DNA from: Auanema rhodensis | Lineage: Eukaryota; Nematoda; Chromadorea; Rhabditida; Rhabditidae | Assembly: GCA_964057225.1 (NCBI GenBank) | Contig: OZ059900.1 | Coordinates: 8,194,501 to 8,258,500, forward strand | DNA length: 64,000 nucleotides | Reading direction: 5' to 3' | Part shown: in pieces, positions 1 through 12,452 of the stretch | Position numbering within the stretch: the stretch's first letter is position 1 | How the letters are laid out: every line of letters begins with the position of its first letter | The notes under the pieces: generated by a model | What the model was told of the DNA's origin: nothing | The model's database searches: none | The model's input: only the letters and a program-made list of their open reading frames with translations | Position numbers and translations under genes: made by a program

Positions 1-107
1 ATATATTCAACGATTTTGGGTACAAAACATGTGAAAACTGTATGTTTTGATCAGACCCTTTGAGATATGGATTTGAAATTCAGGATTCATAAACTTTGAC
101 TATTTTT

Positions 108-119
108 ACATATATATGT
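108..119. repeat. 12-bp palindrome present in nearly every monomer
   Basis: ACATATATATGT is its own reverse complement and recurs at the same place in nearly every monomer. Its central TA (113-114 here) is the dinucleotide used as target by the transposon in the monomer at 12,276. It is shortened to ACATGT in one monomer at 49,092-49,097 and changed by single substitutions in a few others (for example TACATATACATG near 53,266 and 55,702, and TATATATATATG near 58,480 and 60,568). Confidence 0.9.
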
Positions 120-310
120 TCAACTTTAACCACTTTGGTCAAAAAGGACCGAAAATATCAAGAATTATTGGTTTTTTGGGGTTTGAAGGGCATTTTGGCA
201 AAATCAGTCAAACTTTTGATCTTAAGCATATTTTTTTCTTCTAAAACAACTATATGTATGAAATACTGTCATAGAATGTTCATATAGGTGTATTTTGCAC
301 GAATATCAAA

Positions 311-403
311 ACTGATTGAAATATGGGCCTTTTTATGCTCAAAACGCCATATATTCAACGATTTTGGGTACAAAACATGTGAAAACTGTATGTTTTGATC
401 AGA
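311..403. other. Nearly invariant core of the monomer
   Basis: This roughly 93-base stretch, from ACTGATTGAAATATGGGC to GATCAGA, shows the first instance of a segment that is almost unchanged across all monomers. The exceptions I found are few: GCTTAAAACG in E monomers followed by another E, GCTCAGAACG after some B or G monomers, TATAAAAC in three copies (57,351; 58,743; 59,450), and isolated single changes near 8,401, 57,317, 61,155 and 62,576. The diagnostic differences between monomer types lie outside it. A bound protein could explain this, but recent homogenisation could too. Confidence 0.6.
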
Positions 404-443
404 CCCTTTGAGATATGGATTTGAAATTCAGGATTCATAAACT

Positions 444-791
444 TTGACTATTTTTACATATATATGTCCAATTTTAACCACTTTGGTCAAAAAGGACCGA
501 AAATATCAAGAATTATTGGTTTTTTGGGGTTTGAAGGGCATTTTGGCTAAATCAGTCAAACTTTTGATCTTAAGCATATTTTTTTCTTCTAAAACGACTA
601 AATGTATGGAATACTGTCATAGAATCTTGATATAAGTGTATTTTGCACGAATATCAAAACTGATTGAAATATGGGCCTTTTTATGCTCAAAACGCCATAT
701 ATTCAACGATTTTGGGTACAAAACATGTGAAAACTGTATGTTTTGATCAGACCCTTTGAGATATGGATTTGAAATTCAGGATTCATAAACT
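444..791 (+). repeat. Representative satellite monomer (type B)
   Basis: One full 348-bp unit, given as the reference copy; 106 of its 348 bases are G or C. In order it carries a 12-bp palindrome ACATATATATGT, a short GGTC/GACC inverted repeat with a 6-base A-rich loop, a stretch of four G-runs (GG, GGGG, GGG, GG), a T-rich tract, the variable GAATCTTGATATAAG segment, and a nearly invariant stretch that runs to the GATCAGAC motif. Most differences between monomer types lie from the start of the unit to about base 220 and in roughly the last 45 bases. Confidence 0.95.
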
Positions 792-2183
792 TCGACTATT
801 TTCACATATATATGTTCAATTTTAACCACTTTGGTCAAAAAGGACCGAAAATATCAAGAATTATTGGTTTTTTGGGGTTTGAAGGACATTTTGGCTAAAT
901 CAGTCAAACTTTTGATCTTAAGCATATTTTTTTCTTCTAAAACGACTAAATGTATGAAATACTGTCATAGAATGTTCATATAGGTGTATTTTGCACGAAT
1001 ATCAAAACTGATTGAAATATGGGCCTTTTTATGCTCAAAACGCCATATATTCAACGATTTTGGGTACAAAACATGTGAAAACTGTATGTTTTGATCAGAC
1101 CCTTTGAGATATGGATTTCAAATTCAGGATTCATAAACTTTGACTATTTTTACATATATATGTCCAGTTTTAACCACTTTGGTCAAAAAGGACCGAAAAT
1201 ATCAAGAATTATTGGTTTTTTGGGGTTTGAAGGGCATTTTGGCAAAATCAGTCAAACTTTTGATCTTAAGCATATTTTTTTCTTCTAAAACGACTAAATG
1301 TATGAAATACTGTCAAAGAATGTTCATATAGGTGTATTTTGCACGAATATCAAAACTGATTGAAATATGGGCCTTTTTATGCTCAAAACGCCATATATTC
1401 AACGATTTTGGGTACAAAACATGTGAAAACTGTATGTTTTGATCAGACTCTTTGAGATATGGATTTGAAATTCAGGATTCATAAACTTTGACTATTTTTA
1501 CATATATATGTTCAATTTTAACCACTTTGGTCAAAAAGGACCGAAAATATCAAGAATTATTGGTTTTTTGGGGATTGAAGGGCATTTTGGCAAAATCAGT
1601 CAAACTTTTGATCTTAAGCATATTTTTTTCTTCTAAAACGACTAAATGTATGGAATACTGTCATAGAATGTTGATATAGGTGTATTTTGCACGAATATCG
1701 AAACTGATTGAAATATGGGCCTTTTTATGCTCAAAACGCCATATATTCAACGATTTTGGGTACAAAACATGTGAAAACTGTATGTTTTGATCAGACCCTT
1801 TGAGATATGGATTTGAAATTCAGGATTTATAAACTTCGACTATTTTTACATATATATGTCCAATTTTAACCACTTTGGTCAAAAAGGACCGAAAATATCA
1901 AGAATTATTGGTTTTTTGGGGTTTGAAGGGCATTTTGGCTAAATCAGTCAAACTTTTGATCTTAAGCATATTTTTTTCTTCTAAAACGACTAAATTCATG
2001 AAATACTGTCATAGAATGTTCATATAGGTGTATTTTGCACGAATGGCAAAACTGATTGAAATATGGGCCTTTTTATGCTCAAAACGCCATATATTCAACG
2101 ATTTTGGGTACAAAACATGTGAAAACTGTATGTTTTGATCAGACCCTTTGAGATATGGATTTGAAATTCAGGATTCATAAACT

Positions 2184-4271
2184 TTGACTATTTTTACATA
2201 TATATGTTCAATTTTAACCACTTTGGTCGAAAAGGACCGAAAATATCAAGAATTATTGGTTTTTTGGGGTTTGAAGGGCATTTTGGCTAAATCAGTCAAA
2301 CTCTTGATCTTAAGCATATTTTTTTCTTCTAAAACGACTAAATGTATGAAATACTGTCATAGAATGTTCATATAGGTGTATTTTGCACGAATATCAAAAC
2401 TGATTGAAATATGGGCCTTTTTATGCTCAAAACGCCATATATTCAACGATTTTGGGTACAAAACATGTGAAAACTGTATGTTTTGATCAGACCCTTTGAG
2501 ATATGGATTTGAAATTCAGGATTCATAAACTTTGACTATTTTTACATATATATGTCCAATTTTAACCACTTTGGTCAAAAAGGACCGAAAATATCAAGAA
2601 TTATTGGTTTTTTGGGGTTTGAAGGGCATTTTGGCTAAATCAGTCAAACTTTTGATCTTAAGCATATTTTTTTCTTCTAAAACGACTAAATGTATGGAAT
2701 ACTGTCAAAGAATGTTCATATAGGTGTATTTTGCACGAATATCAAAACTGATTGAAATATGGGCCTTTTTATGCTCAAAACGCCATATATTCAACGATTT
2801 TGGGTACAAAACATGTGAAAACTGTATGTTTTGATCAGACCCTTTGAGATATGGATTTGAAATTCAGGATTCATAAACTTCGACTATTTTCACATATATA
2901 TGTTCAATTTTAACCACTTTGGTCAAAAAGGACCGAAAATATCAAGAATTATTGGTTTTTTGGGGTTTGAAGGACATTTTGGCTAAATCAGTCAAACTTT
3001 TGATCTTAAGCATATTTTTTTCTTCTAAAACGACTAAATGTATGAAATACTGTCATAGAATATTCATATAGGTGTATTTTGCACGAATATCAAAACTGAT
3101 TGAAATATGGGCCTTTTTATGCTCAAAACGCCATATATTCAACGATTTTGGGTACAAAACATGTGAAAACTGTATGTTTTGATCAGACCCTTTGAGATAT
3201 GGATTTCAAATTCAGGATTCATAAACTTTGACTATTTTTACATATATATGTCCAGTTTTAACCACTTTGGTCAAAAAGGACCAAAAATATCAAGAATTAT
3301 TGGTTTTTTGGGGTTTGAAGGGCATTTTGGCAAAATCAGTCAAACTTTTGATCTTAAGCATATTTTTTTCTTCTAAAACGACTAAATGTATGAAATACTG
3401 TCAAAGAATGTTCATATAGGTGTATTTTGCACGAATATCAAAACTGATTGAAATATGGGCCTTTTTATGCTCAAAACGCCATATATTCAACGATTTTGGG
3501 TACAAAACATGTGAAAACTGTATGTTTTGATCAGACTCTTTAAGATATGGATTTGAAATTCAGGATTCATAAACTTTGACTATTTTTACATATATATGTT
3601 CAATTTTAACCACTTTGGTCGAAAAGGACCGAAAATATCAAGAATTATTGGTTTTTTGGGGATTGAAGGGCATTTTGGCAAAATCAGTCAAACTTTTGAT
3701 CTTAAGCATATTTTTTTCTTCTAAAACGACTAAATGTATGGAATACTGTCATGGAATGTTGATATAGGTGTATTTTGCACGAATATCGAAACTGATTGAA
3801 ATATGGGCCTTTTTATGCTCAAAACGCCATATATTCAACGATTTTGGGTACAAAACATGTGAAAACTGTATGTTTTGATCAGACCCTTTGAGATATGGAT
3901 TTGAAATTCAGGATTTATAAACTTCGACTATTTTTACATATATATGTCCAATTTTAACCACTTTGGTCAAAAAGGACCGAAAATATCAAGAATTATTGGT
4001 TTTTTGGGGTTTGAAGGGCATTTTGGCTAAATCAGTCAAACTTTTGATCTTAAGCATATTTTTTTCTTCTAAAACGACTAAATTTATGAAATACTGTCAT
4101 AGAATGTTCATATAGGTGTATTTTGCACGAATGGCAAAACTGATTGAAATATGGGCCTTTTTATGCTCAAAACGCCATATATTCAACGATTTTGGGTACA
4201 AAACATGTGAAAACTGTATGTTTTGATCAGACCCTTTGAGATATGGATTTGAAATTCAGGATTCATAAACT
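2184..4271 (+). repeat. Six-monomer HOR block, copy 2 (2,088 bp)
   Basis: The same six-monomer order as the preceding block. The first monomer is the A' variant (GGTCGAAAAG and AACTCTTG) and the second is B' (CAAAGAATG ending). The D, E and F positions line up exactly 2,088 bp after those of the first block. Confidence 0.8.
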
Positions 4272-5663
4272 TTGACTATTTTTACATATATATGTTCAAT
4301 TTTAACCACTTTGGTCAAAAAGGACCGAAAATATCAAGAATTATTGGTTTTTTGGGGTTTGAAGGGCATTTTGGCAAAATCAGTCAAACTTTTGATCTTA
4401 AGCATATTTTTTTCTTCTAAAACAACTATATGTATGAAATACTGTCATAGAATGTTCATATAGGTGTATTTTGCACGAATATCAAAACTGATTGAAATAT
4501 GGGCCTTTTTATGCTCAAAACGCCATATATTCAACGATTTTGGGTACAAAACATGTGAAAACTGTATGTTTTGATCAGACCCTTTGAGATATGGATTTGA
4601 AATTCAGGATTCATAAACTTTGACTATTTTTACATATATATGTCCAATTTTAACCACTTTGGTCAAAAAGGACCGAAAATATCAAGAATTATTGGTTTTT
4701 TGGGGTTTGAAGGGCATTTTGGCTAAATCAGTCAAACTTTTGATCTTAAGCATATTTTTTTCTTCTAAAACGACTAAATGTATGAAATACTGTCATAGAA
4801 TGTTCATATAGGTGTATTTTGCACGAATATCAAAACTGATTGAAATATGGGCCTTTTTATGCTCAAAACGCCATATATTCAACGATTTTGGGTACAAAAC
4901 ATGTGAAAACTGTATGTTTTGATCAGACTCTTTGAGATATGGATTTGAAATTCAGGATTCATAAACTTTGACTATTTTTACATATATATGTTCAATTTTA
5001 ACCACTTTGGTCAAAAAGGACCGAAAATATCAAGAATTATTGGTTTTTTGGGGATTGAAGGGCATTTTGGCAAAATCAGTCAAACTTTTGATCTTAAGCA
5101 TATTTTTTTCTTCTAAAACGACTAAATGTATGGAATACTGTCATAGAATGTTCATATAGGTGTATTTTGCACGAATATCAAAACTGATTGAAATATGGGC
5201 CTTTTTATGCTCAAAACGCCATATATTCAACGATTTTGGGTACAAAACATGTGAAAACTGTATGTTTTGATCAGACCCTTTGAGATATGGATTTGAAATT
5301 CAGGATTTATAAACTTCGACTATTTTTACATATATATGTCCAATTTTAACCACTTTGGTCAAAAAGGACCGAAAATATCAAGAATTATTGGTTTTTTGGG
5401 GTTTGAAGGGCATTTTGGCTAAATCAGTCAAACTTTTGATCTTAAGCATATTTTTTTCTTCTAAAACGACTAAATTTATGAAATACTGTCATAGAATGTT
5501 CATATAGGTGTATTTTGCACGAATGGCAAAACTGATTGAAATATGGGCCTTTTTATGCTCAAAACGCCATATATTCAACGATTTTGGGTACAAAACATGT
5601 GAAAACTGTATGTTTTGATCAGACCCTTTGAGATATGGATTTGAAATTCAGGATTCATAAACT
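4272..5663 (+). repeat. Shortened four-monomer HOR block
   Basis: The order is A-B-E-F, so the C and D positions of the neighbouring six-monomer blocks are missing. The B monomer ends like A (TATGAAAT, GAATGTTCAT) and the E monomer ends with GTTCATATAGG and ATATCAAAAC. Loss of two whole monomers by unequal exchange explains this most simply. Confidence 0.65.
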
Positions 5664-8447
5664 TTGACTATTTTTACATATATATGTTCAATTTTAACCA
5701 CTTTGGTCAAAAAGGACCGAAAATATCAAGAATTATTGGTTTTTTGGGGTTTGAAGGGCATTTTGGCAAAATCAGTCAAACTTTTGATCTTAAGCATATT
5801 TTTTTCTTCTAAAACAACTATATGTATGAAATACTGTCATAGAATGTTCATATAGGTGTATTTTGCACGAATATCAAAACTGATTGAAATATGGGCCTTT
5901 TTATGCTCAAAACGCCATATATTCAACGATTTTGGGTACAAAACATGTGAAAACTGTATGTTTTGATCAGACCCTTTGAGATATGGATTTGAAATTCAGG
6001 ATTCATAAACTTTGACTATTTTTACATATATATGTCCAATTTTAACCACTTTGGTCAAAAAGGACCGAAAATATCAAGAATTATTGGTTTTTTGGGGTTT
6101 GAAGGGCATTTTGGCTAAATCAGTCAAACTTTTGATCTTAAGCATATTTTTTTCTTCTAAAACGACTAAATGTATGGAATACTGTCATAGAATCTTGATA
6201 TAAGTGTATTTTGCACGAATATCAAAACTGATTGAAATATGGGCCTTTTTATGCTCAGAACGCCATATATTCAACGATTTTGGGTACAAAACATGTGAAA
6301 ACTGTATGTTTTGATCAGACCCTTTGAGATATGGATTTGAAATTCAGGATTCATAAACTTCGACTATTTTCACATATATATGTTCAATTTTAACCACTTT
6401 GGTCAAAAAGGACCGAAAATATCAAGAATTATTGGTTTTTTGGGGTTTGAAGGACATTTTGGCTAAATCAGTCAAACTTTTGATCTTAAGCATATTTTTT
6501 TCTTCTAAAACGACTAAATGTATGAAATACTGTCATAGAATGTTCATATAGGTGTATTTTGCACGAATATCAAAACTGATTGAAATATGGGCCTTTTTAT
6601 GCTCAAAACGCCATATATTCAACGATTTTGGGTACAAAACATGTGAAAACTGTATGTTTTGATCAGACCCTTTGAGATATGGATTTCAAATTCAGGATTC
6701 ATAAACTTTGACTATTTTTACATATATATGTCCAGTTTTAACCACTTTGGTCAAAAAGGACCGAAAATATCAAGAATTATTGGTTTTTTGGGGTTTGAAG
6801 GGCATTTTGGCAAAATCAGTCAAACTTTTGATCTTAAGCATATTTTTTTCTTCTAAAACGACTAAATGTATGAAATACTGTCAAAGAATGTTCATATAGG
6901 TGTATTTTGCACGAATATCAAAACTGATTGAAATATGGGCCTTTTTATGCTCAAAACGCCATATATTCAACGATTTTGGGTACAAAACATGTGAAAACTG
7001 TATGTTTTGATCAGACTCTTTGAGATATGGATTTGAAATTCAGGATTCATAAACTTTGACTATTTTTACATATATATGTTCAATTTTAACCACTTTGGTC
7101 AAAAAGGACCGAAAATATCAAGAATTATTGGTTTTTTGGGGATTGAAGGGCATTTTGGCAAAATCAGTCAAACTTTTGATCTTAAGCATATTTTTTTCTT
7201 CTAAAACGACTAAATGTATGGAATACTGTCATAGAATGTTGATATAGGTGTATTTTGCACGAATATCGAAACTGATTGAAATATGGGCCTTTTTATGCTT
7301 AAAACGCCATATATTCAACGATTTTGGGTACAAAACATGTGAAAACTGTATGTTTTGATCAGACTCTTTGAGATATGGATTTGAAATTCAGGATTCATAA
7401 ACTTTGACTATTTTTACATATATATGTTCAATTTTAACCACTTTGGTCAAAAAGGACCGAAAATATCAAGAATTATTGGTTTTTTGGGGATTGAAGGGCA
7501 TTTTGGCAAAATCAGTCAAACTTTTGATCTTAAGCATATTTTTTTCTTCTAAAACGACTAAATGTATGGAATACTGTCATAGAATGTTGATATAGGTGTA
7601 TTTTGCACGAATATCGAAACTGATTGAAATATGGGCCTTTTTATGCTTAAAACGCCATATATTCAACGATTTTGGGTACAAAACATGTGAAAACTGTATG
7701 TTTTGATCAGACTCTTTGAGATATGGATTTGAAATTCAGGATTCATAAACTTTGACTATTTTTACATATATATGTTCAATTTTAACCACTTTGGTCAAAA
7801 AGGACCGAAAATATCAAGAATTATTGGTTTTTTGGGGATTGAAGGGCATTTTGGCAAAATCAGTCAAACTTTTGATCTTAAGCATATTTTTTTCTTCTAA
7901 AACGACTAAATGTATGGAATACTGTCATAGAATGTTGATATAGGTGTATTTTGCACGAATATCGAAACTGATTGAAATATGGGCCTTTTTATGCTCAAAA
8001 CGCCATATATTCAACGATTTTGGGTACAAAACATGTGAAAACTGTATGTTTTGATCAGACCCTTTGAGATATGGATTTGAAATTCAGGATTTATAAACTT
8101 CGACTATTTTTACATATATATGTCCAATTTTAACCACTTTGGTCAAAAAGGACCGAAAATATCAAGAATTATTGGTTTTTTGGGGTTTGAAGGGCATTTT
8201 GGCTAAATCAGTCAAACTTTTGATCTTAAGCATATTTTTTTCTTCTAAAACGACTAAATTTATGAAATACTGTCATAGAATGTTCATATAGGTGTATTTT
8301 GCACGAATGGCAAAACTGATTGAAATATGGGCCTTTTTATGCTCAAAACGCCATATATTCAACGATTTTGGGTACAAAACATGTGAAAACTGTATGTTTT
8401 TATCAGACCCTTTGAGATATGGATTTGAAATTCAGGATTCATAAACT
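5664..8447 (+). repeat. Eight-monomer HOR block with triple E
   Basis: The order is A-B-C-D-E-E-E-F. The three consecutive E monomers (7056, 7404, 7752) are almost identical. The junctions between E copies carry GCTTAAAACG, while the last E returns to GCTCAAAACG, which marks the expansion as local. Confidence 0.75.
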
Positions 8448-10187
8448 TTGACTATTTTCACATATATATGTTCAATTTTAACCACTTTGGTCAAAAAGGA
8501 CCGAAAATATCAAGAATTATTGGTTTTTTGGGGTTTGAAGGACATTTTGGCTAAATCAGTCAAACTTTTGATCTTAAGCATATTTTTTTCTTCTAAAACG
8601 ACTAAATGTATGGAATACTGTCATAGAATCTTGATATAAGTGTATTTTGCACGAATATCAAAACTGATTGAAATATGGGCCTTTTTATGCTCAAAACGCC
8701 ATATATTCAACGATTTTGGGTACAAAACATGTGAAAACTGTATGTTTTGATCAGACCCTTTGAGATATGGATTTGAAATTCAGGATTCATAAACTTCGAC
8801 TATTTTCACATATATATGTTCAATTTTAACCACTTTGGTCAAAAAGGACCGAAAATATCAAGAATTATTGGTTTTTTGGGGTTTGAAGGACATTTTGGCT
8901 AAATCAGTCAAACTTTTGATCTTAAGCATATTTTTTTCTTCTAAAACGACTAAATGTATGAAATACTGTCATAGAATGTTCATATAGGTGTATTTTGCAC
9001 GAATATCAAAACTGATTGAAATATGGGCCTTTTTATGCTCAAAACGCCATATATTCAACGATTTTGGGTACAAAACATGTGAAAACTGTATGTTTTGATC
9101 AGACCCTTTGAGATATGGATTTCAAATTCAGGATTCATAAACTTTGACTATTTTTACATATATATGTCCAGTTTTAACCACTTTGGTCAAAAAGGACCGA
9201 AAATATCAAGAATTATTGGTTTTTTGGGGTTTGAAGGGCATTTTGGCTAAATCAGTCAAACTTTTGATCTTAAGCATATTTTTTTCTTCTAAAACGACTA
9301 AATTTATGAAATACTGTCATAGAATGTTCATATAGGTGTATTTTGCACGAATGGCAAAACTGATTGAAATATGGGCCTTTTTATGCTCAAAACGCCATAT
9401 ATTCAACGATTTTGGGTACAAAACATGTGAAAACTGTATGTTTTGATCAGACCCTTTGAGATATGGATTTGAAATTCAGGATTTATAAACTTTGACTATT
9501 TTTACATATATATGTCCAGTTTTAACCACTTTGGTCAAAAAGGACCGAAAATATCAAGAATTATTGGTTTTTTGGGGATTGAAGGGCATTTTGGCAAAAT
9601 CAGTCAAACTTTTGATCTTAAGCATATTTTTTTCTTCTAAAACGACTAAATGTATGGAATACTGTCATAGAATGTTGATATAGGTGTATTTTGCACGAAT
9701 ATCGAAACTGATTGAAATATGGGCCTTTTTATGCTCAAAACGCCATATATTCAACGATTTTGGGTACAAAACATGTGAAAACTGTATGTTTTGATCAGAC
9801 CCTTTGAGATATGGATTTGAAATTCAGGATTTATAAACTTCGACTATTTTTACATATATATGTCCAATTTTAACCACTTTGGTCAAAAAGGACCGAAAAT
9901 ATCAAGAATTATTGGTTTTTTGGGGTTTGAAGGGCATTTTGGCTAAATCAGTCAAACTTTTGATCTTAAGCATATTTTTTTCTTCTAAAACGACTAAATT
10001 TATGAAATACTGTCATAGAATGTTCATATAGGTGTATTTTGCACGAATGGCAAAACTGATTGAAATATGGGCCTTTTTATGCTCAAAACGCCATATATTC
10101 AACGATTTTGGGTACAAAACATGTGAAAACTGTATGTTTTGATCAGACCCTTTGAGATATGGATTTGAAATTCAGGATTCATAAACT
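8448..10187 (+). repeat. Five-monomer block with two chimeric monomers
   Basis: The order is G, C, a D-front/F-rear chimera (9144-9491), a chimera joining an F-like entry, a D middle and an E rear (9492-9839), then F. The chimeras combine diagnostic bases of different types with no change in length, as expected from exchange or conversion inside a monomer. Confidence 0.65.
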
Positions 10188-12292
10188 TTGACTATTTTTA
10201 CATATATATGTTCAATTTTAACCACTTTGGTCAAAAAGGACCGAAAATATCAAGAATTATTGGTTTTTTGGGGTTTGAAGGGCATTTTGGCAAAATCAGT
10301 CAAACTTTTGATCTTAAGCATATTTTTTTCTTCTCAAACGACTAAATGTATGAAATACTGTCATAGAATGTTCATATAGGTGTATTTTGCACGAATGGCA
10401 AAACTGATTGAAATATGGGCCTTTTTATGCTCAAAACGCCATATATTCAACGATTTTGGGTACAAAACATGTGAAAACTGTATGTTTTGATCAGACCCTT
10501 TGAGATATGGATTTGAAATTCAGGATTCATAAACTTTGACTATTTTCACATATATATGTTCAATTTTAACCACTTTGGTCAAAAAGGACCGAAAATATCA
10601 AGAATTATTGGTTTTTTGGGGTTTGAAGGACATTTTGGCTAAATCAGTCAAACTTTTGATCTTAAGCATATTTTTTTCTTCTAAAACGACTAAATGTATG
10701 GAATACTGTCATAGAATCTTGATATAAGTGTTATTTGCACGAATATCAAAACTGATTGAAATATGGGCCTTTTTATGCTCAGAACGCCATATATTCAACG
10801 ATTTTGGGTACAAAACATGTGAAAACTGTATGTTTTGATCAGACCCTTTGAGATATGGATTTGAAATTCAGGATTCATAAACTTCGACTATTTTCACATA
10901 TATATGTTCAATTTTAACAACTTTGGTCAAAAAGGACCGAAAATATCAAGAATTATTGGTTTTTTGGGGTTTGAAGGACATTTTGGCTAAATCAGTCAAA
11001 CTTTTGATCTTAAGCATATTTTTTTCTTCTAAAACGACTAAATGTATGAAATACTGTCATAGAATGTTCATATAGGTGTATTTTGCACGAATATCAAAAC
11101 TGATTGAAATATGGGCCTTTTTATGCTCAAAACGCCATATATTCAACGATTTTGGGTACAAAACATGTGAAAACTGTATGTTTTGATCAGACCCTTTGAG
11201 ATATGGATTTCAAATTCAGGATTCATAAACTTTGACTATTTTTACATATATATGTCCAGTTTTAACCACTTTGGTCAAAAAGGACCGAAAATATCAAGAA
11301 TTATTGGTTTTTTGGGGTTTGAAGGGCATTTTGGCAAAATCAGTCAAACTTTTGATCTTAAGCATATTTTTTTCTTCTAAAACGACTAAATGTATGAAAT
11401 ACTGTCAAAGAATGTTCATATAGGTGTATTTTGCACGAATATCAAAACTGATTGAAATATGGGCCTTTTTATGCTCAAAACGCCATATATTCAACGATTT
11501 TGGGTACAAAACATGTGAAAACTGTATGTTTTGATCAGACTCTTTGAGATATGGATTTGAAATTCAGGATTCATAAACTTTGACTATTTTTACATATATA
11601 TGTTCAATTTTAACCACTTTGGTCAAAAAGGACCGAAAATATCAAGAATTATTGGTTTTTTGGGGATTGAAGGGCATTTTGGCAAAATCAGTCAAACTTT
11701 TGATCTTAAGCATATTTTTTTCTTCTAAAACGACTAAATGTATGGAATACTGTCATAGAATGTTGATATAGGTGTATTTTGCACGAATATCGAAACTGAT
11801 TGAAATATGGGCCTTTTTATGCTTAAAACGCCATATATTCAACGATTTTGGGTACAAAACATGTGAAAACTGTATGTTTTGATCAGACTCTTTGAGATAT
11901 GGATTTGAAATTCAGGATTCATAAACTTTGACTATTTTTACATATATATGTTCAATTTTAACCACTTTGGTCAAAAAGGACCGAAAATATCAAGAATTAT
12001 TGGTTTTTTGGGGATTGAAGGGCATTTTGGCAAAATCAGTCAAACTTTTGATCTTAAGCATATTTTTTTCTTCTAAAACGACTAAATGTATGGAATACTG
12101 TCATAGAATGTTGATATAGGTGTATTTTGCACGAATATCGAAACTGATTGAAATATGGGCCTTTTTATGCTTAAAACGCCATATATTCAACGATTTTGGG
12201 TACAAAACATGTGAAAACTGTATGTTTTGATCAGACTCTTTGAGATATGGATTTGAAATTCAGGATTCATAAACTTTGACTATTTTTACATA

Positions 12293-12294
12293 TA
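12293..12294. other. Target-site duplication TA, left copy
   Basis: TA directly precedes the left inverted repeat. Removing the element and one TA restores the normal monomer palindrome ACATATATATGT exactly. Confidence 0.95.
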
Positions 12295-12322
12295 CAGGGT
12301 GGCGCTTAAGTATGTTCGCAAA
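12295..12322 (+). repeat. Left terminal inverted repeat, 28 bp
   Basis: Starts CAGGGTGGCGCTTAAGTATG and ends GCAAA. It matches the reverse complement of 13,573-13,600 at all 28 positions; the match stops at the next base. Confidence 0.95.
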
Positions 12323-12336
12323 AATTAAAGTGCGAA
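12315..12336. promoter_or_regulatory. Subterminal inverted repeat at left end
   Basis: TTCGCA (12,315-12,320, inside the terminal repeat) is followed 10 bases later by its reverse complement TGCGAA (12,331-12,336). I do not see a second TGCGAA near the right end. It could be an additional transposase contact unique to the left end, or chance. Confidence 0.3.
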
Positions 12337-12452
12337 TTTTTCAAATAGTTGACCTTATATTCCAAAACAAACAAAATATTAATATTAAAAACATCCAAAT
12401 AAAGATTTAAAATTGAAAAAAAAGTTATTTAAATATTATATTCCTTGACAAT
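12323..12452 (+). promoter_or_regulatory. Transposase 5' leader / probable promoter region
   Basis: These 130 AT-rich bases lie between the left terminal repeat and the transposase start. TATA-like stretches occur (CTTATATTCC near 12,353, TTATTTAAATATTATA near 12,425). An in-frame TGA at 12,414-12,416 closes the reading frame upstream. No promoter element can be assigned firmly. Confidence 0.4.

Larger units (their letters stand above)
96..2183 (+). repeat. Six-monomer HOR block, copy 1 (2,088 bp)
   Basis: Six monomers in the order A-B-C-D-E-F. Recognised by CAACTATATG in the first, GAATCTTGATATAAG in the second, CTTCGAC with TTTTCACAT in the third, TGTCCAGTT with GTCAAAG in the fourth, GGGGATTG with ATATCGAAAC in the fifth, and GGATTTATAAAC with GAATGGCAAA in the sixth. 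Confidence 0.8.
1..12292 (+). repeat. 348-bp satellite array, left segment
   Basis: Tandem monomers repeat every 348 bp without interruption. The same TTTGACTATTTTTAC-like segment recurs at 96, 444, 792, 1140 and so on up to 12276. Neighbouring copies differ at only a handful of diagnostic positions. The array is AT-rich, about 30% G+C. Variant order gives HOR blocks of 6, 6, 4, 8 and 5 monomers, then a block cut by the transposon. No gene is visible: open frames in the monomer reach 63-65 codons and start at TTG. Function is not shown; satellites of this kind usually sit in centromeric or other heterochromatin. Confidence 0.97.

Noticed and set aside
170-190. Telomere-like GGGGTTTGAAGGG segment
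   Set aside because: It occurs once per 348-bp monomer and is not itself tandemly repeated, so it is not a telomeric array.
96-287. 63-residue open frame repeated in most monomers, and a 65-residue frame in others
   Set aside because: Both begin at TTG, not ATG, and recur only because the satellite repeats. They lack recognisable domains, and single-base differences between monomers change or stop them without sign of selection.
12305-12310. CTTAAG shared by the transposon ends and the satellite
   Set aside because: A six-base palindrome shared by chance; the surrounding bases do not match, so the satellite is not derived from the transposon ends.
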